Source: Enterovibrio qingdaonensis
GTDB lineage: Bacteria > Pseudomonadota > Gammaproteobacteria > Enterobacterales > Vibrionaceae
Direction of reading: 5' to 3'
Assembly: GCF_028683135.1 (NCBI RefSeq)
Contig: NZ_JAJUBB010000002.1
Location: 186,001-250,000, forward strand
DNA: 64,000 nt
Part shown: positions 28,009 to 36,857 of the stretch, piece after piece
How the letters are laid out: each line of letters opens with the position of its first letter
Numbering within the stretch: the first letter of the stretch is position 1
The notes under the pieces: model-generated
Databases searched by the model: none
What the model saw: only the letters and a program-made list of their open reading frames with translations
What the model was told of the DNA's origin: nothing
Program-made: the position numbers and the translations under genes

Positions 28009-28875
28009 TTACGAATCTACTCGAGACGATTTGGACGAAAACCAGATACTCGCCATTGCCAATAGTCCGGATGCTACCATCAACAGCAATGAAACGGCGT
28101 TGATCACGGGCGTGGAACCTTCCCGCAAACGATCAAACATGGCTATGGTAAGTGGTGCATCAGACCCTACCAGCATCAGTGTTGTATTGAAGTTTTCGAA
28201 GGACATAAGGAACGCGATGATGCCAGCACCGATTAATGCGGGGCGTAAAAAGGGTAGGGTGATGGTGAATACCGCTTCAAGCTGGGTCGCCCCTAAGTTA
28301 AGTGCAGCCTCCTCTAAGCTCAAATCAAATTTGCGCAATCTTGCCGCGATTACCAAGGTACAAATTGTCGTTATAAACGCAAACTGACCAAGAACAACCA
28401 AGACTAATCCGGGTCGCATCCATTCAATATCCCAGCCGATACTATCTTCGATTCCGTTAGCGATGGTGCTGCTCATGAGCAGAATCGACACGCCTAAAAT
28501 GACGCCTGGAATAACCAGCGGCAACAGCAAAAGGACATAGCAAAAGCCTTTAAATCGGAATTCGAAACGTTCAAACAGAAAGGCGTTGGTTGTGGCGAGA
28601 AGAAGAGCACATATCGTCACGGCGATAGCGACAATGATGCTGACGCCAATCCCATCGGTGAGTTCTCTGTCATTAAACACGCCAATTTCAGGTTCGCTAG
28701 TGCCAAAAAACCACGAAAGGGTAAACCCATTCCAAGGTAAGGAAGGGAAGAGGCTGTCGTTGAACGCGAAAACGGCAACAACGACGAGTGGCAACATCAA
28801 AAAGACAAAGAAGAGCGTAATGTAACCCTGATAAATACGCGAGAGTGAACGGTTGGTGGGTAATGATGGAATCAT
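28009..28875 (-). CDS. ABC transporter permease, PotC/PotI-like
   Basis: Inner-membrane permease of 288 residues with six hydrophobic segments and the EAA loop (LEEAALNLGATQLEAVFTITLPFLRPALIGAG). It is the last gene of a four-gene minus-strand operon (binding protein, ATPase, two permeases) of the polyamine/opine-amine group, and starts 3 bp after the other permease. Partner of the PotB/PotH-like subunit in forming the channel. Confidence 0.92.
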   Translation of the reverse strand: MIPSLPTNRSLSRIYQGYITLFFVFLMLPLVVVAVFAFNDSLFPSLPWNGFTLSWFFGTSEPEIGVFNDRELTDGIGVSIIVAIAVTICALLLATTNAFLFERFEFRFKGFCYVLLLLPLVIPGVILGVSILLMSSTIANGIEDSIGWDIEWMRPGLVLVVLGQFAFITTICTLVIAARLRKFDLSLEEAALNLGATQLEAVFTITLPFLRPALIGAGIIAFLMSFENFNTTLMLVGSDAPLTIAMFDRLREGSTPVINAVSLLLMVASGLLAMASIWFSSKSSRVDS

Positions 28876-28878
28876 GCG

Positions 28879-29739
28879 TCACCCCATCGTCTTAACAAAG
28901 GACTGGCGAGTCAGTTTTAGACCACCCCAAACCATCAATGAAGAGAGGGTCAGCAGTAAGATACCAAATGCGGATCCTTGCTCCCAGTTAAAACGGGTAA
29001 TGAATTGCGTAAATATCTGCTCGGTGAACCAAAGGCTGTCTTTGCCACCGAGTAGGGTAGGCGTTAGGTAGTTGCCCAAGGTCAGCATGAACACCACGAT
29101 ACAACCTGCGACAATACCACTCATGGCGTGGGGTATCACAACCTCGCGCAGCACGTCCCAACTGCTCCCGCCCAAGTCGTATGCCGCTTCAATCAAGCTA
29201 TTGTCGAGACTGTCGAGTGTCGTAATCAACGGGACCACCATAAATAACATGGAGGTGTAGACCAGGCCGAGCATAATAGTGGCATCGTTATAAAGCAGCT
29301 CTACAGGCTGATCGGCAAGACCCACATATTGCAGAAACCCGCTGACTAATCCTGATTCGCGCAACAAAATCATCCAGCCGTAAGAACGCACAAGTTCACT
29401 GACCCAGAAAGGTAAGAGGCATGCGACAAATAACAGGCTTTTGGTTTTACCCTGACAGACTTTTGCAATATAGAACGAAACGGGGAATGCGATAAGCAGC
29501 GTCAGTGCGGTTGCAAGCAGTGACATGACGGCGGTGCGAGCGAAGGTTCGCCAATAGAGCGGCTCGGTAAAAAAGGTCGCGTAGTTATCCAAGCTCAGTA
29601 CCTTTGCGCCACCCACTGCACGATCATGAATCGAAATATTAAACATTTGCGCGTGCGGCAAAATGATCAGCAATGTCAGCCAAAGCAAGAATGGGGTAAG
29701 CAGCAGGTACAGGGCAAGACGGTTTCCTCGTTCTATCAT
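28879..29739 (-). CDS. ABC transporter permease, PotB/PotH-like
   Basis: Permease of 286 residues with six hydrophobic segments and an EAA loop (IEAAYDLGGSSWDVLREVVIPHAMSGIVAG). It follows the ATPase gene by 9 bp. It forms the membrane channel together with the downstream permease, for uptake of a polyamine-like compound. Confidence 0.92.
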   Translation of the reverse strand: MIERGNRLALYLLLTPFLLWLTLLIILPHAQMFNISIHDRAVGGAKVLSLDNYATFFTEPLYWRTFARTAVMSLLATALTLLIAFPVSFYIAKVCQGKTKSLLFVACLLPFWVSELVRSYGWMILLRESGLVSGFLQYVGLADQPVELLYNDATIMLGLVYTSMLFMVVPLITTLDSLDNSLIEAAYDLGGSSWDVLREVVIPHAMSGIVAGCIVVFMLTLGNYLTPTLLGGKDSLWFTEQIFTQFITRFNWEQGSAFGILLLTLSSLMVWGGLKLTRQSFVKTMG

Positions 29740-29748
29740 CGTCGCCTC

Positions 29749-30855
29749 CTAGCACTCAGCTGGCATACAGCGAGAAACTGCCGATTGCCAATGAATGAAC
29801 AGCGGATCGCCCGCTCGAATGCCCCGGAAGCTTTCAGTCTGAGGTAACTGTACTGAGAATGTGCTCTGGAGTTGCGGGCTCTCTGCCACTAACTGACTTC
29901 GCGAACCATCAAAAAGAATTTCCTTCACCACCACCTCGAAGCCGTTTTCGGCATGACTCGGTTTTTGGTTGGGCAATGCGATAGCAATGGCTTCTGGACG
30001 AACGAAGACATCGACGTTATCGCCAATTTTTGTGTTATGGCTGGTGCTGGCCATCAGCTTCTCGCCCTGTGCGCCGCTAATTGTTGCGATGTGGCCATTG
30101 ATATCCAGCACTGTTCCATTTCGGTGATTGTTTTCACCGACAAACTTCGCCACAAAGGCGGTATTTGGAGAGTAATAAAGGTCTTGTGGAGTGCCGAGTT
30201 GCTCAAAGCGACCGTGGTTCATCACCGCGACCTGATCGGACATCACCAGTGCTTCTGACTGGTCATGTGTGATGTAAACGAAGGTGGTACCAAATTCTTG
30301 CTGCAGGTGCTTGAGTTCGACTTTCATCTGTTCACGAAGCTTTAAATCTAAGGCACCAAGTGGTTCGTCAAGCAACAGAACATCTGGATTAAGTACCAAG
30401 CAACGAGCAATGGCGATACGCTGCTTTTGACCGCCAGACAATTGAGATATCTGCTTGGCACCACTTCCTGAAAGCCCTACTCGGGCAAGCACTTCATCCA
30501 CTTTTTTATCGATGTCATGCTTAGGCGTTTTTCTTCTTCGTAAACCGTAGCCAATGTTTTCAGCGACTGTCATGGTGGGAAAGAGTGCCAGATGTTGAAA
30601 CACCATATTTACGGGGCGGCGGTTTGGGGCGATGTCGTTAACTCTCGCCCCCTTGATCATGATGTCACCTGACGTAGGTTGCTCGAAGCCTGCCAGCATT
30701 CGGAGTAATGTTGTTTTCCCGCAGCCTGACGGGCCCAGTATTGAGAAGAAGCTGCCTTTGGGTACAGTGACATTTACGTCATTGACTGCAATAAAGTCAC
30801 CAAAGGTTTTGTTCAGAGACCGACATTCTAGGTCGGGTGTCGCACTGTCTGACAT
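29749..30855 (-). CDS. ABC transporter ATP-binding protein, PotA/PotG-like
   Basis: ATPase of 368 residues: Walker A GPSGCGKTT (about 40-48), Q-loop, signature LSGGQKQRIAIARCL, Walker B VLLLDEPLGALD, and a C-terminal TOBE-type regulatory domain (about 245-360). Together with its binding protein and two permeases it makes an uptake importer. A stable hairpin separates it from the upstream binding-protein gene, the usual device for expressing the binding protein in excess. Confidence 0.95.
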   Translation of the reverse strand: MSDSATPDLECRSLNKTFGDFIAVNDVNVTVPKGSFFSILGPSGCGKTTLLRMLAGFEQPTSGDIMIKGARVNDIAPNRRPVNMVFQHLALFPTMTVAENIGYGLRRRKTPKHDIDKKVDEVLARVGLSGSGAKQISQLSGGQKQRIAIARCLVLNPDVLLLDEPLGALDLKLREQMKVELKHLQQEFGTTFVYITHDQSEALVMSDQVAVMNHGRFEQLGTPQDLYYSPNTAFVAKFVGENNHRNGTVLDINGHIATISGAQGEKLMASTSHNTKIGDNVDVFVRPEAIAIALPNQKPSHAENGFEVVVKEILFDGSRSQLVAESPQLQSTFSVQLPQTESFRGIRAGDPLFIHWQSAVSRCMPAEC

Positions 30856-30895
30856 AGATACAACGCCTGTGAAAAACTGTTGTTTGAAGAGAGTT

Positions 30896-30920
30896 CACGG
30901 CCTGCTTGAAACAGGCCGTG
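30896..30920 (-). terminator. Intercistronic attenuator hairpin
   Basis: Perfect 9-bp stem CACGGCCTG/CAGGCCGTG between the binding-protein stop (30939) and the ATPase start (30855). No long T tract follows, so it is more likely a partial terminator or mRNA stabiliser. Confidence 0.65.
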
Positions 30921-30938
30921 GTGGTTATAACAGCTTGG

Positions 30939-32000
30939 CTAGTTCGCCGCTTTTACACGATCCAGAACCAGACCTTCCATTTCCTCAAGTCCTGCTGGAA
31001 CGGTTGGATACCATTTAATGTTGTCGATATCAGCTTGAGGGAAGCTTGCTTGGAACTGCGCTTTCGCCGTGTCATTCACGAAGTTGTCGGCACCTTTTGA
31101 AGCGGTAAAGTTACCGGCAGACTCGGTGATTTTCGCTGCGATTTCTGGCTGATTAACAAAGTTAATCCATTGGTATGCGGCATCCACGGCTTTTGATTTA
31201 CGTGGAATCGCGAAGGTATCAATCCAGCCCAGCGCACCAGACTCGGGTGCCACGAACGTTATGTCTGCATTGTCACGGTTAACTTTCCAGCCGCCAGCGT
31301 CCCACGCCATCGCGCCGACGACTTCGCCTGAGCGCACAAGATTCAGCAGTTCATCGCCCCCTGACCAGTAGGCTTTAACGTTCGGCTTACACTCAATGAG
31401 TTTTTGCTGCACTTTATCGAGGATTGCTTGGTATTTGGCAGGGTCGTTATAAGCCGCAAACGGGTCTTCACCCATTGCAAACGCAAAGCCAATTAATGTT
31501 GGTCGTTTCAGACGGTATGATACTTTGCCTTTATAGGCGGCATCACACAGGTCAGTGTAATCCTTAATGCCCGACGCGGTTTTCGTGTCTACCACGAGAC
31601 CGCTTGTCCCCCAGATATGGGGTACGCCGTATACGTCACCGTTCAGTTCGGTGTTGTTTCTGGTCGCTTCCAGCATAGAAGGAATCAGCAAGCTGCTATC
31701 TATCTTTGAAAGATCAATCGGTTGGTAAATTTTAAAATCACGCTGTGCGCCCGTGATACGGTCCTGACTCGGTTGAACAAGGTCGAAACCCGCACCGCGT
31801 GTTGCACGCAGTTTTGAAATCATGTCCTCATTATTTGATTTGGTGACTTTGACATCGATACCCGTTTCTTTTTGAAATTGGTCGATAACTTCTTGCGGTG
31901 CATAGCCGCCCCAAGTCAGTAAGCGAAGTGTTTCTGCATGAGCAGTTTGAGCAAGAAGGAGTGTGCTGGCAGCCAAGATAGAGAGTTTCATGCTGTTCAT
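30939..32000 (-). CDS. Periplasmic polyamine-type ABC substrate-binding protein
   Basis: Binding protein of 353 residues with a Sec signal peptide (cleavage near AHA-ET). The mature start LRLLTWGGYAPQEVIDQFQKETGIDVKVT and the central PHIWGTSGLVVD and VGAMAWDAGGW segments are typical of the PotD/PotF group. ATG 32000 is preceded by AAAGGAAA and chosen over TTG/ATG starts upstream. First gene of the operon; ligand could be putrescine, spermidine or another cationic amine. Confidence 0.93.
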   Translation of the reverse strand: MNSMKLSILAASTLLLAQTAHAETLRLLTWGGYAPQEVIDQFQKETGIDVKVTKSNNEDMISKLRATRGAGFDLVQPSQDRITGAQRDFKIYQPIDLSKIDSSLLIPSMLEATRNNTELNGDVYGVPHIWGTSGLVVDTKTASGIKDYTDLCDAAYKGKVSYRLKRPTLIGFAFAMGEDPFAAYNDPAKYQAILDKVQQKLIECKPNVKAYWSGGDELLNLVRSGEVVGAMAWDAGGWKVNRDNADITFVAPESGALGWIDTFAIPRKSKAVDAAYQWINFVNQPEIAAKITESAGNFTASKGADNFVNDTAKAQFQASFPQADIDNIKWYPTVPAGLEEMEGLVLDRVKAAN

Positions 32001-32571
32001 CTTATTTCCTTTCGTCATTTTCCGTATTCATAGTTGGTTGAGTGCTTTCTCAACAAGCGCACTACACGTTTGGCGGGTAGCTTTTTTTCTTCGCATCGAA
32101 CGGTACGAATGGTTTGTTAAGAATATATTGGAATTTAATGAAATTGATGTGAAGCGCGACTCGGAAACCATAAATTGTTTGTCGGCACCGTGAAGCATGT
32201 CTTGTTTTGCTATATGGGCAGTCTAGTTATGCAGACTGATTTTTTATGCGTAATAGCTTTTATACTGCGCAGTGAATATGTTTTTAAATGACAAAAGTTA
32301 TAGATGAATATGTTGCTCTCGGGTTCTATGTCTCAGTAAAAGTTTGATGAAGTGCAAAAAATAAGGAAATTTGATTATGGCATAAATGGGGTGATTTCTA
32401 CTCGCTAGTGGCGTTGGTTACGGGAGGAATACACTTGCAGCGATGTTTTCTTGCGAAATGTTCACGTTCAATAAACATAAACTTTATGGCTTGTAGGAGT
32501 CGTCCTACAGGCAGAGTAAAAGTGATTTGATAATCTCTTTTGGCATATTTAGTCGTAAAGGAGATATATCT
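32001..32571. other. Divergent intergenic region, polyamine ABC / TAXI TRAP
   Basis: AT-rich 570 bp between divergent transport operons, without a supported gene. It contains the inverted repeat at 32492-32509 and a small stem CAGTCT/AGACTG (32219-32238) followed by a T run that could end a short plus-strand transcript. Confidence 0.45.
32492..32509. promoter_or_regulatory. Inverted repeat, candidate operator of the TRAP operon
   Basis: TGTAGGA-GTCG-TCCTACA, a perfect 7-bp inverted repeat with a 4-bp spacer, 62 bp before the TAXI receptor start. The form fits a dimeric regulator site. No regulator gene is adjacent. Confidence 0.4.
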
Positions 32572-33543
32572 ATGAAAGGAAGCGCGCTGTTAGTTGGATT
32601 AGTGTCCGCAGTTTCCCTGTTTTCACCTGTTGGTCAGGCAGAAGCATCAGAAAAATTCATTACCATCGGTACGGGCGGTCAGACGGGTGTTTACTACGTT
32701 GCTGGCCAGTCAATTTGCCGATTTGTAAACCGTGGTGGCGATGAGCACAGCATCAAATGTAATGCACCAGCAAGTGGCGGCGGCGTTGCAAACGTGAACG
32801 GCTTGAAAAGCGGCGAATATAATTTCGGCATCATGCAATCGGACCATCAATACAAAGCACTTGAAGGCGTAGCACCTTTCCAAAATTCCACTCCAATGGA
32901 AGATATTCGCGCAGTTTTCTCGCTTCAAAGTGAAGTATTTACGGTTTTGGCACGCAAAGACGCGGGTATTCGCTCTTTCGAAGATCTGAAAGGCAAGCGC
33001 GTGAACATCGGCAACCCGGGTTCTGGTCAGCGTGATACGTTCGAACAAATCATGAGCGTCAAAGATTGGCAGCCTTCTGTATTTAAACTGGTCTCTGATC
33101 TCAAGCCAGCAGAACAAGCATCTGCGATGAGTGATAACAACATCGATGCGATGAGCTATTTTGTTGGCCACCCAAACGGCGCAATTCAAGAAGCTTCAAC
33201 CACGACTGACGCGGTACTGGTGCCAGTTACAGGTCCAGAAATCGACAAAATGCTCGCAGAGCGCGCGTACTTTACGAAAGCAACCATCCCGGGTGGCATG
33301 TACCGTGGCAACCCTGATCCTACGCCATCAATCGGCGGTAAAGCAGTACTGTCGACCACCGTTGAGACAGATCCTGAGTTGGTCTACCAATTGGTTAAGT
33401 CTGTGTTCGACAATTTAGACCGCTTTAAACGTCTACACCCAGCATTCAAAGATCTCGATGAAGCTGAAATGATCAAAGTCGGTTTGTCTGCTCCATTGCA
33501 CGAAGGTGCGGTTCGTTACTACAAAGAGCGCGGCTGGATTTAA
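32572..33543 (+). CDS. TAXI-type TRAP transporter solute-binding protein
   Basis: Periplasmic receptor of 323 residues with signal peptide (hydrophobic run to about residue 20, cleavage near AEA-SE). FITIGTGGQTGVYYVAG, CNAPASGGGVANVNGLKSGEYNFGIMQSD and LKGKRVNIGNPGSGQR are hallmark segments of the TAXI family (TRAP-associated extracytoplasmic immunogenic proteins). The ATG at 32572 has AAAGGAGATAT upstream. It precedes its fused membrane subunit by 77 bp. TAXI systems take up dicarboxylates or amino acids using ion gradients; substrate unknown. Confidence 0.94.
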   Translation: MKGSALLVGLVSAVSLFSPVGQAEASEKFITIGTGGQTGVYYVAGQSICRFVNRGGDEHSIKCNAPASGGGVANVNGLKSGEYNFGIMQSDHQYKALEGVAPFQNSTPMEDIRAVFSLQSEVFTVLARKDAGIRSFEDLKGKRVNIGNPGSGQRDTFEQIMSVKDWQPSVFKLVSDLKPAEQASAMSDNNIDAMSYFVGHPNGAIQEASTTTDAVLVPVTGPEIDKMLAERAYFTKATIPGGMYRGNPDPTPSIGGKAVLSTTVETDPELVYQLVKSVFDNLDRFKRLHPAFKDLDEAEMIKVGLSAPLHEGAVRYYKERGWI

Positions 33544-33620
33544 TTTCTAACCCTCCTGTTTGTAGCCAAGCTCTATAGCAGCGTTATAGAGCTTATTTCT
33601 TCGTTGTAAGTGAGAAAGTT

Positions 33621-36209
33621 ATGGATAACGCAATTTCCACACCTAAAGCTGATCTGTCCGCAGAAGAGCTCATCGCTCAAGATGTCGGTGCCCGTTTACC
33701 CACTGGCATCATGGAAAAAGCGATAGCAGGGTTGGCACTATTATGGTCCCTTTTCCAACTTTGGATTGCTTCACCATTGCCATTTATCGTTGGCTTTGGT
33801 GTCTTGAATGATACTGAAACACGCGCTATCCATCTTGGGTTTGCATTGCTGCTCGCCTTTCTCGTGTTTCCAGCCCTCAAGCGATCGCCGCGTGATAGAG
33901 TGCCAGCATCAGACATCGTGCTGGGCTTGGTCGCTTGTGCGACGTCTTTATATCTGTTTGTCATGTATCAAGCACTGGCACAGCGTCCAGGCAGTTTGAC
34001 CACAGAAGATTTTACCGTTGCCCTGATTGGCTTACCGCTTTTATTGGAAGCGGCAAGACGCGTGTTAGGCCCGGCACTGCCTGTCATCGCGCTTGTCTTT
34101 ATCGGCTATAGCCTAGCCGGCCCATGGATGCCGGGATTGCTTTCCCACCGAGGTGTTCAGCTTGATGCACTCGCCAACCACCAGTGGATCACTACAGAAG
34201 GTGTGTTTGGTATTGCACTGGGTGTATCAACCAGTTTCGTTTTCCTCTTTGTTTTGTTTGGCGCATTGCTAGAACGCGCTGGCGCAGGGCATTACTTTAT
34301 TCAACTTGCGTTCAGTATGCTTGGGCACCTTCGAGGTGGTCCAGCGAAAGCGGCCGTGGTTGCATCGGGCCTGACCGGTCTGATTTCAGGCTCCTCAATT
34401 GCAAACGTGGTAACCACAGGCACCTTCACGATTCCAATGATGCGCAAAGTCGGCTTCTCACCAGAGAAAGCGGGCGCAGTGGAAGTCGCCTCTTCGGTAA
34501 ACGGGCAGATTATGCCACCTGTGATGGGCGCTGCAGCGTTCTTGATGGTGGAATACGTCGGCATTCCGTATGTCGAGATCATCAAACATGCCTTTTTACC
34601 TGCAGCCATTTCCTACATCGCCCTGTTGTACATTGTGCACTTGGAAGCGTTGAAGCTGGGCATGCAACCTATTGATGCTGCGCGTTCAAAACCTTGGCTG
34701 TCGCGCCTGACAGGATTTGCATTCGGTGCCGCATTGGTGTCTGGTCTGTCGATGGCAGTTTACTACGGCCTAGGATGGTTAAAGCCTGCATTGGGAGAGT
34801 ATGTACTGCCGGGCATGGCAATCATCTTGGCGGTGGTTTACTTCGGACTGCTGAAAGTTGCAGCCAATAACGAACCATTGCCGGAAGAAGATCCGAATGC
34901 GCCGCTAGACCAATTGCCAGACACTCGGGCAGTGCTGCTGTCTGGTCTTCACTACCTTTTACCTGTTGTCGTGCTGGTATGGTGTTTGATGGTAGAGCGT
35001 CTGTCGCCGGGACTATCAGCATTCTGGGGCAGCATGATCTTGGTGGTTATTGTGTTGACGCAGCGTCCGTTATTGACTTGGATGCGCAAGGACAACAAGC
35101 ATGCGCACGACCACGGCACGTTTAAAGATGGTGTGATTGATTTGCGCGAAGGCCTGATTGCGGGCGCGCGTAACATGATTGGTATTGGTATCGCTACCGC
35201 AACCGCAGGCATCATCGTGGGTGCAGTTTCACAAACGGGTGTGGGTTTGGTGTTGGCAGATCTCGTAGAGATGTTGTCGATGGGCAACTTGTTACTGATG
35301 CTTTTGTTGACCGCGCTGCTGAGTTTAATTCTCGGTATGGGCTTACCAACGACGGCAAACTACATCGTGGTATCAAGCCTTTTGGCACCTGTCATAGTCA
35401 CCTTGGGTCAGCAACACGGCTTGATCGTGCCTTTGATTGCGGTTCACCTTTTCGTGTTCTACTTCGGCATCATGGCGGATGTCACTCCGCCTGTAGGGTT
35501 AGCCTCATTTGCTGCGGCTGCGGTATCCAAAGGTGACCCGATTAAAACGGGTGTGACAGCGTTCTACTACAGCCTGAGGACTGCCGCGTTACCTTTCTTA
35601 TTCATCTTTAACACCGATTTGCTGTTGATAGATGTGAGCGTGGGGCAGGGCATTATCATCTTCATTGTCTCTACGATCGCGATGCTGATATTTGCATCCG
35701 CGACACAAGGCTGGTTCCTCACCCGCAACCGTTGGTATGAAAGTGCATTGCTGCTGTTAGTCGCGTTTACACTGTTCCGTCCGGGCTATTGGGTAGATCT
35801 TGCTATCGACCCGTATGAGTCAAGTAATCCTGCGCAACTGGTACAAACGCTGGAGCCGCTTGAGGAAGGTTCAATCCTCAGAATGCGTATCTCTGGTGAA
35901 GATGCGGTTGGCAAGATGCGTGAGTTCTCTGTGTTGATGGAAGTTCCGGCGGGTGAAACCGGACAAGATAAGCTGGACGCGCTAGGGATTGAAACCTATC
36001 AGCAAGATGGACAGACGCTGATCGATATCGTTACGTTTGCGAGCCCTGCAGAAGCGGTTGGCCTGCAGTTTGACCAGCAAATTGTGGATGTTCGCACACC
36101 TGCGGAACGCTTCCGCAAAGAGTGGATGTGGATCCCAGCGCTACTGTTGTTCGGTCTGGTGGTTTGGATGCAACGCCGACGCGTTAGTTTGACGGCTGTT
36201 GCTGCGTAG
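33621..36209 (+). CDS. TRAP transporter fused permease (4TM/12TM)
   Basis: Membrane protein of 862 residues combining the small DctQ-like part (about 30-130) and large DctM-like part (about 150-700), as is standard for TAXI systems. Conserved DctM segments are visible: SGLTGLISGSSIANVVTTGTF, SSVNGQIMPPVMGAAAFLM, LILGMGLPTTANYIVVSSL and MADVTPPVGLASFAAAAVS. The last ~150 residues form an extra soluble domain between terminal membrane segments, also seen in the family. It works with the upstream TAXI receptor and ends at a strong terminator. Confidence 0.94.
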   Translation: MDNAISTPKADLSAEELIAQDVGARLPTGIMEKAIAGLALLWSLFQLWIASPLPFIVGFGVLNDTETRAIHLGFALLLAFLVFPALKRSPRDRVPASDIVLGLVACATSLYLFVMYQALAQRPGSLTTEDFTVALIGLPLLLEAARRVLGPALPVIALVFIGYSLAGPWMPGLLSHRGVQLDALANHQWITTEGVFGIALGVSTSFVFLFVLFGALLERAGAGHYFIQLAFSMLGHLRGGPAKAAVVASGLTGLISGSSIANVVTTGTFTIPMMRKVGFSPEKAGAVEVASSVNGQIMPPVMGAAAFLMVEYVGIPYVEIIKHAFLPAAISYIALLYIVHLEALKLGMQPIDAARSKPWLSRLTGFAFGAALVSGLSMAVYYGLGWLKPALGEYVLPGMAIILAVVYFGLLKVAANNEPLPEEDPNAPLDQLPDTRAVLLSGLHYLLPVVVLVWCLMVERLSPGLSAFWGSMILVVIVLTQRPLLTWMRKDNKHAHDHGTFKDGVIDLREGLIAGARNMIGIGIATATAGIIVGAVSQTGVGLVLADLVEMLSMGNLLLMLLLTALLSLILGMGLPTTANYIVVSSLLAPVIVTLGQQHGLIVPLIAVHLFVFYFGIMADVTPPVGLASFAAAAVSKGDPIKTGVTAFYYSLRTAALPFLFIFNTDLLLIDVSVGQGIIIFIVSTIAMLIFASATQGWFLTRNRWYESALLLLVAFTLFRPGYWVDLAIDPYESSNPAQLVQTLEPLEEGSILRMRISGEDAVGKMREFSVLMEVPAGETGQDKLDALGIETYQQDGQTLIDIVTFASPAEAVGLQFDQQIVDVRTPAERFRKEWMWIPALLLFGLVVWMQRRRVSLTAVAA

Positions 36210-36232
36210 CGAGCTACCACGCTATCCCCAAC

Positions 36233-36270
36233 AAAAAGCCCTGTCACTCATAGGAGTACAGGGTTTTTTT
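36233..36270 (+). terminator. Rho-independent terminator of the TRAP operon
   Basis: Stem AAAAAGCCCTGT/ACAGGGTTTTTT with a 13-base loop, followed by T residues. Confidence 0.85.
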
Positions 36271-36351
36271 ATACGTTTCTGTTGGCGTCCACAATTCGAG
36301 TTGGGTGACGATAAGGTCAGATGTAGCAAGGTTATAGTACCGGCCGCAGCC

Positions 36352-36738
36352 TCACTCACTCCTTTCAAAGTGGAATTTGTATTTACTGACACCCTCTATT
36401 CGAACGCCTTTCTCTCTCAGCTCAAGGTACTGCTGAATCTTAATGGTTCTGAAATCCATCGCTTTCAGCGCAAGGATTATCCGTAGTTCGTCCATTGAGC
36501 GCGACTTGGCTTCAGAACTACACGTATTGCAAACAACATGCGCCTTTTCTTTAAAGCCAACCTTGTTCAGCCAGTTCAGCTCTTTGGTTTCTTTGCGGTT
36601 GCCACAGAAGTAACAGAGATTGTCTTGCTTCAATGCAGCTTCTTCTCTTAACGCTTTAGGGCTCGGCGATTTGGCTGGTGTGGTAGTGTTCGTTTTCTTA
36701 CCACCGTTAAACGCAGAGAACTGGACGACATTAGACAT
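36352..36738 (-). CDS. Small protein with CxxC...CxxC zinc-finger-like motif
   Basis: Protein of 128 residues. A low-complexity N-terminus (about 1-35) precedes CYFCG and VCNTC pairs (about residues 42-72), probably one zinc site of the HNH/treble-clef type but lacking a recognisable nuclease His-Asn-His. The C-terminal 50 residues are helical and basic. Not recognised as a known family. It stands alone between convergent TRAP genes and the EAL-HTH gene. Confidence 0.65.
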   Translation of the reverse strand: MSNVVQFSAFNGGKKTNTTTPAKSPSPKALREEAALKQDNLCYFCGNRKETKELNWLNKVGFKEKAHVVCNTCSSEAKSRSMDELRIILALKAMDFRTIKIQQYLELREKGVRIEGVSKYKFHFERSE

Positions 36739-36857
36739 TTGGATTGCTCTTCTTCACAAAGGTCAACAGACCCTAAGGTACACAGCAGATAATTAAGCAT
36801 TATTTTCATGTGTAATCCATTAGTCAAATGTCTGTTTGATGACTGAGTGTTACGCCG

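Noticed and set aside
32219-32244. Terminator of an unseen small RNA
   Set aside because: A weak 6-bp stem before a T run with no identifiable promoter or structured transcript; too little support.
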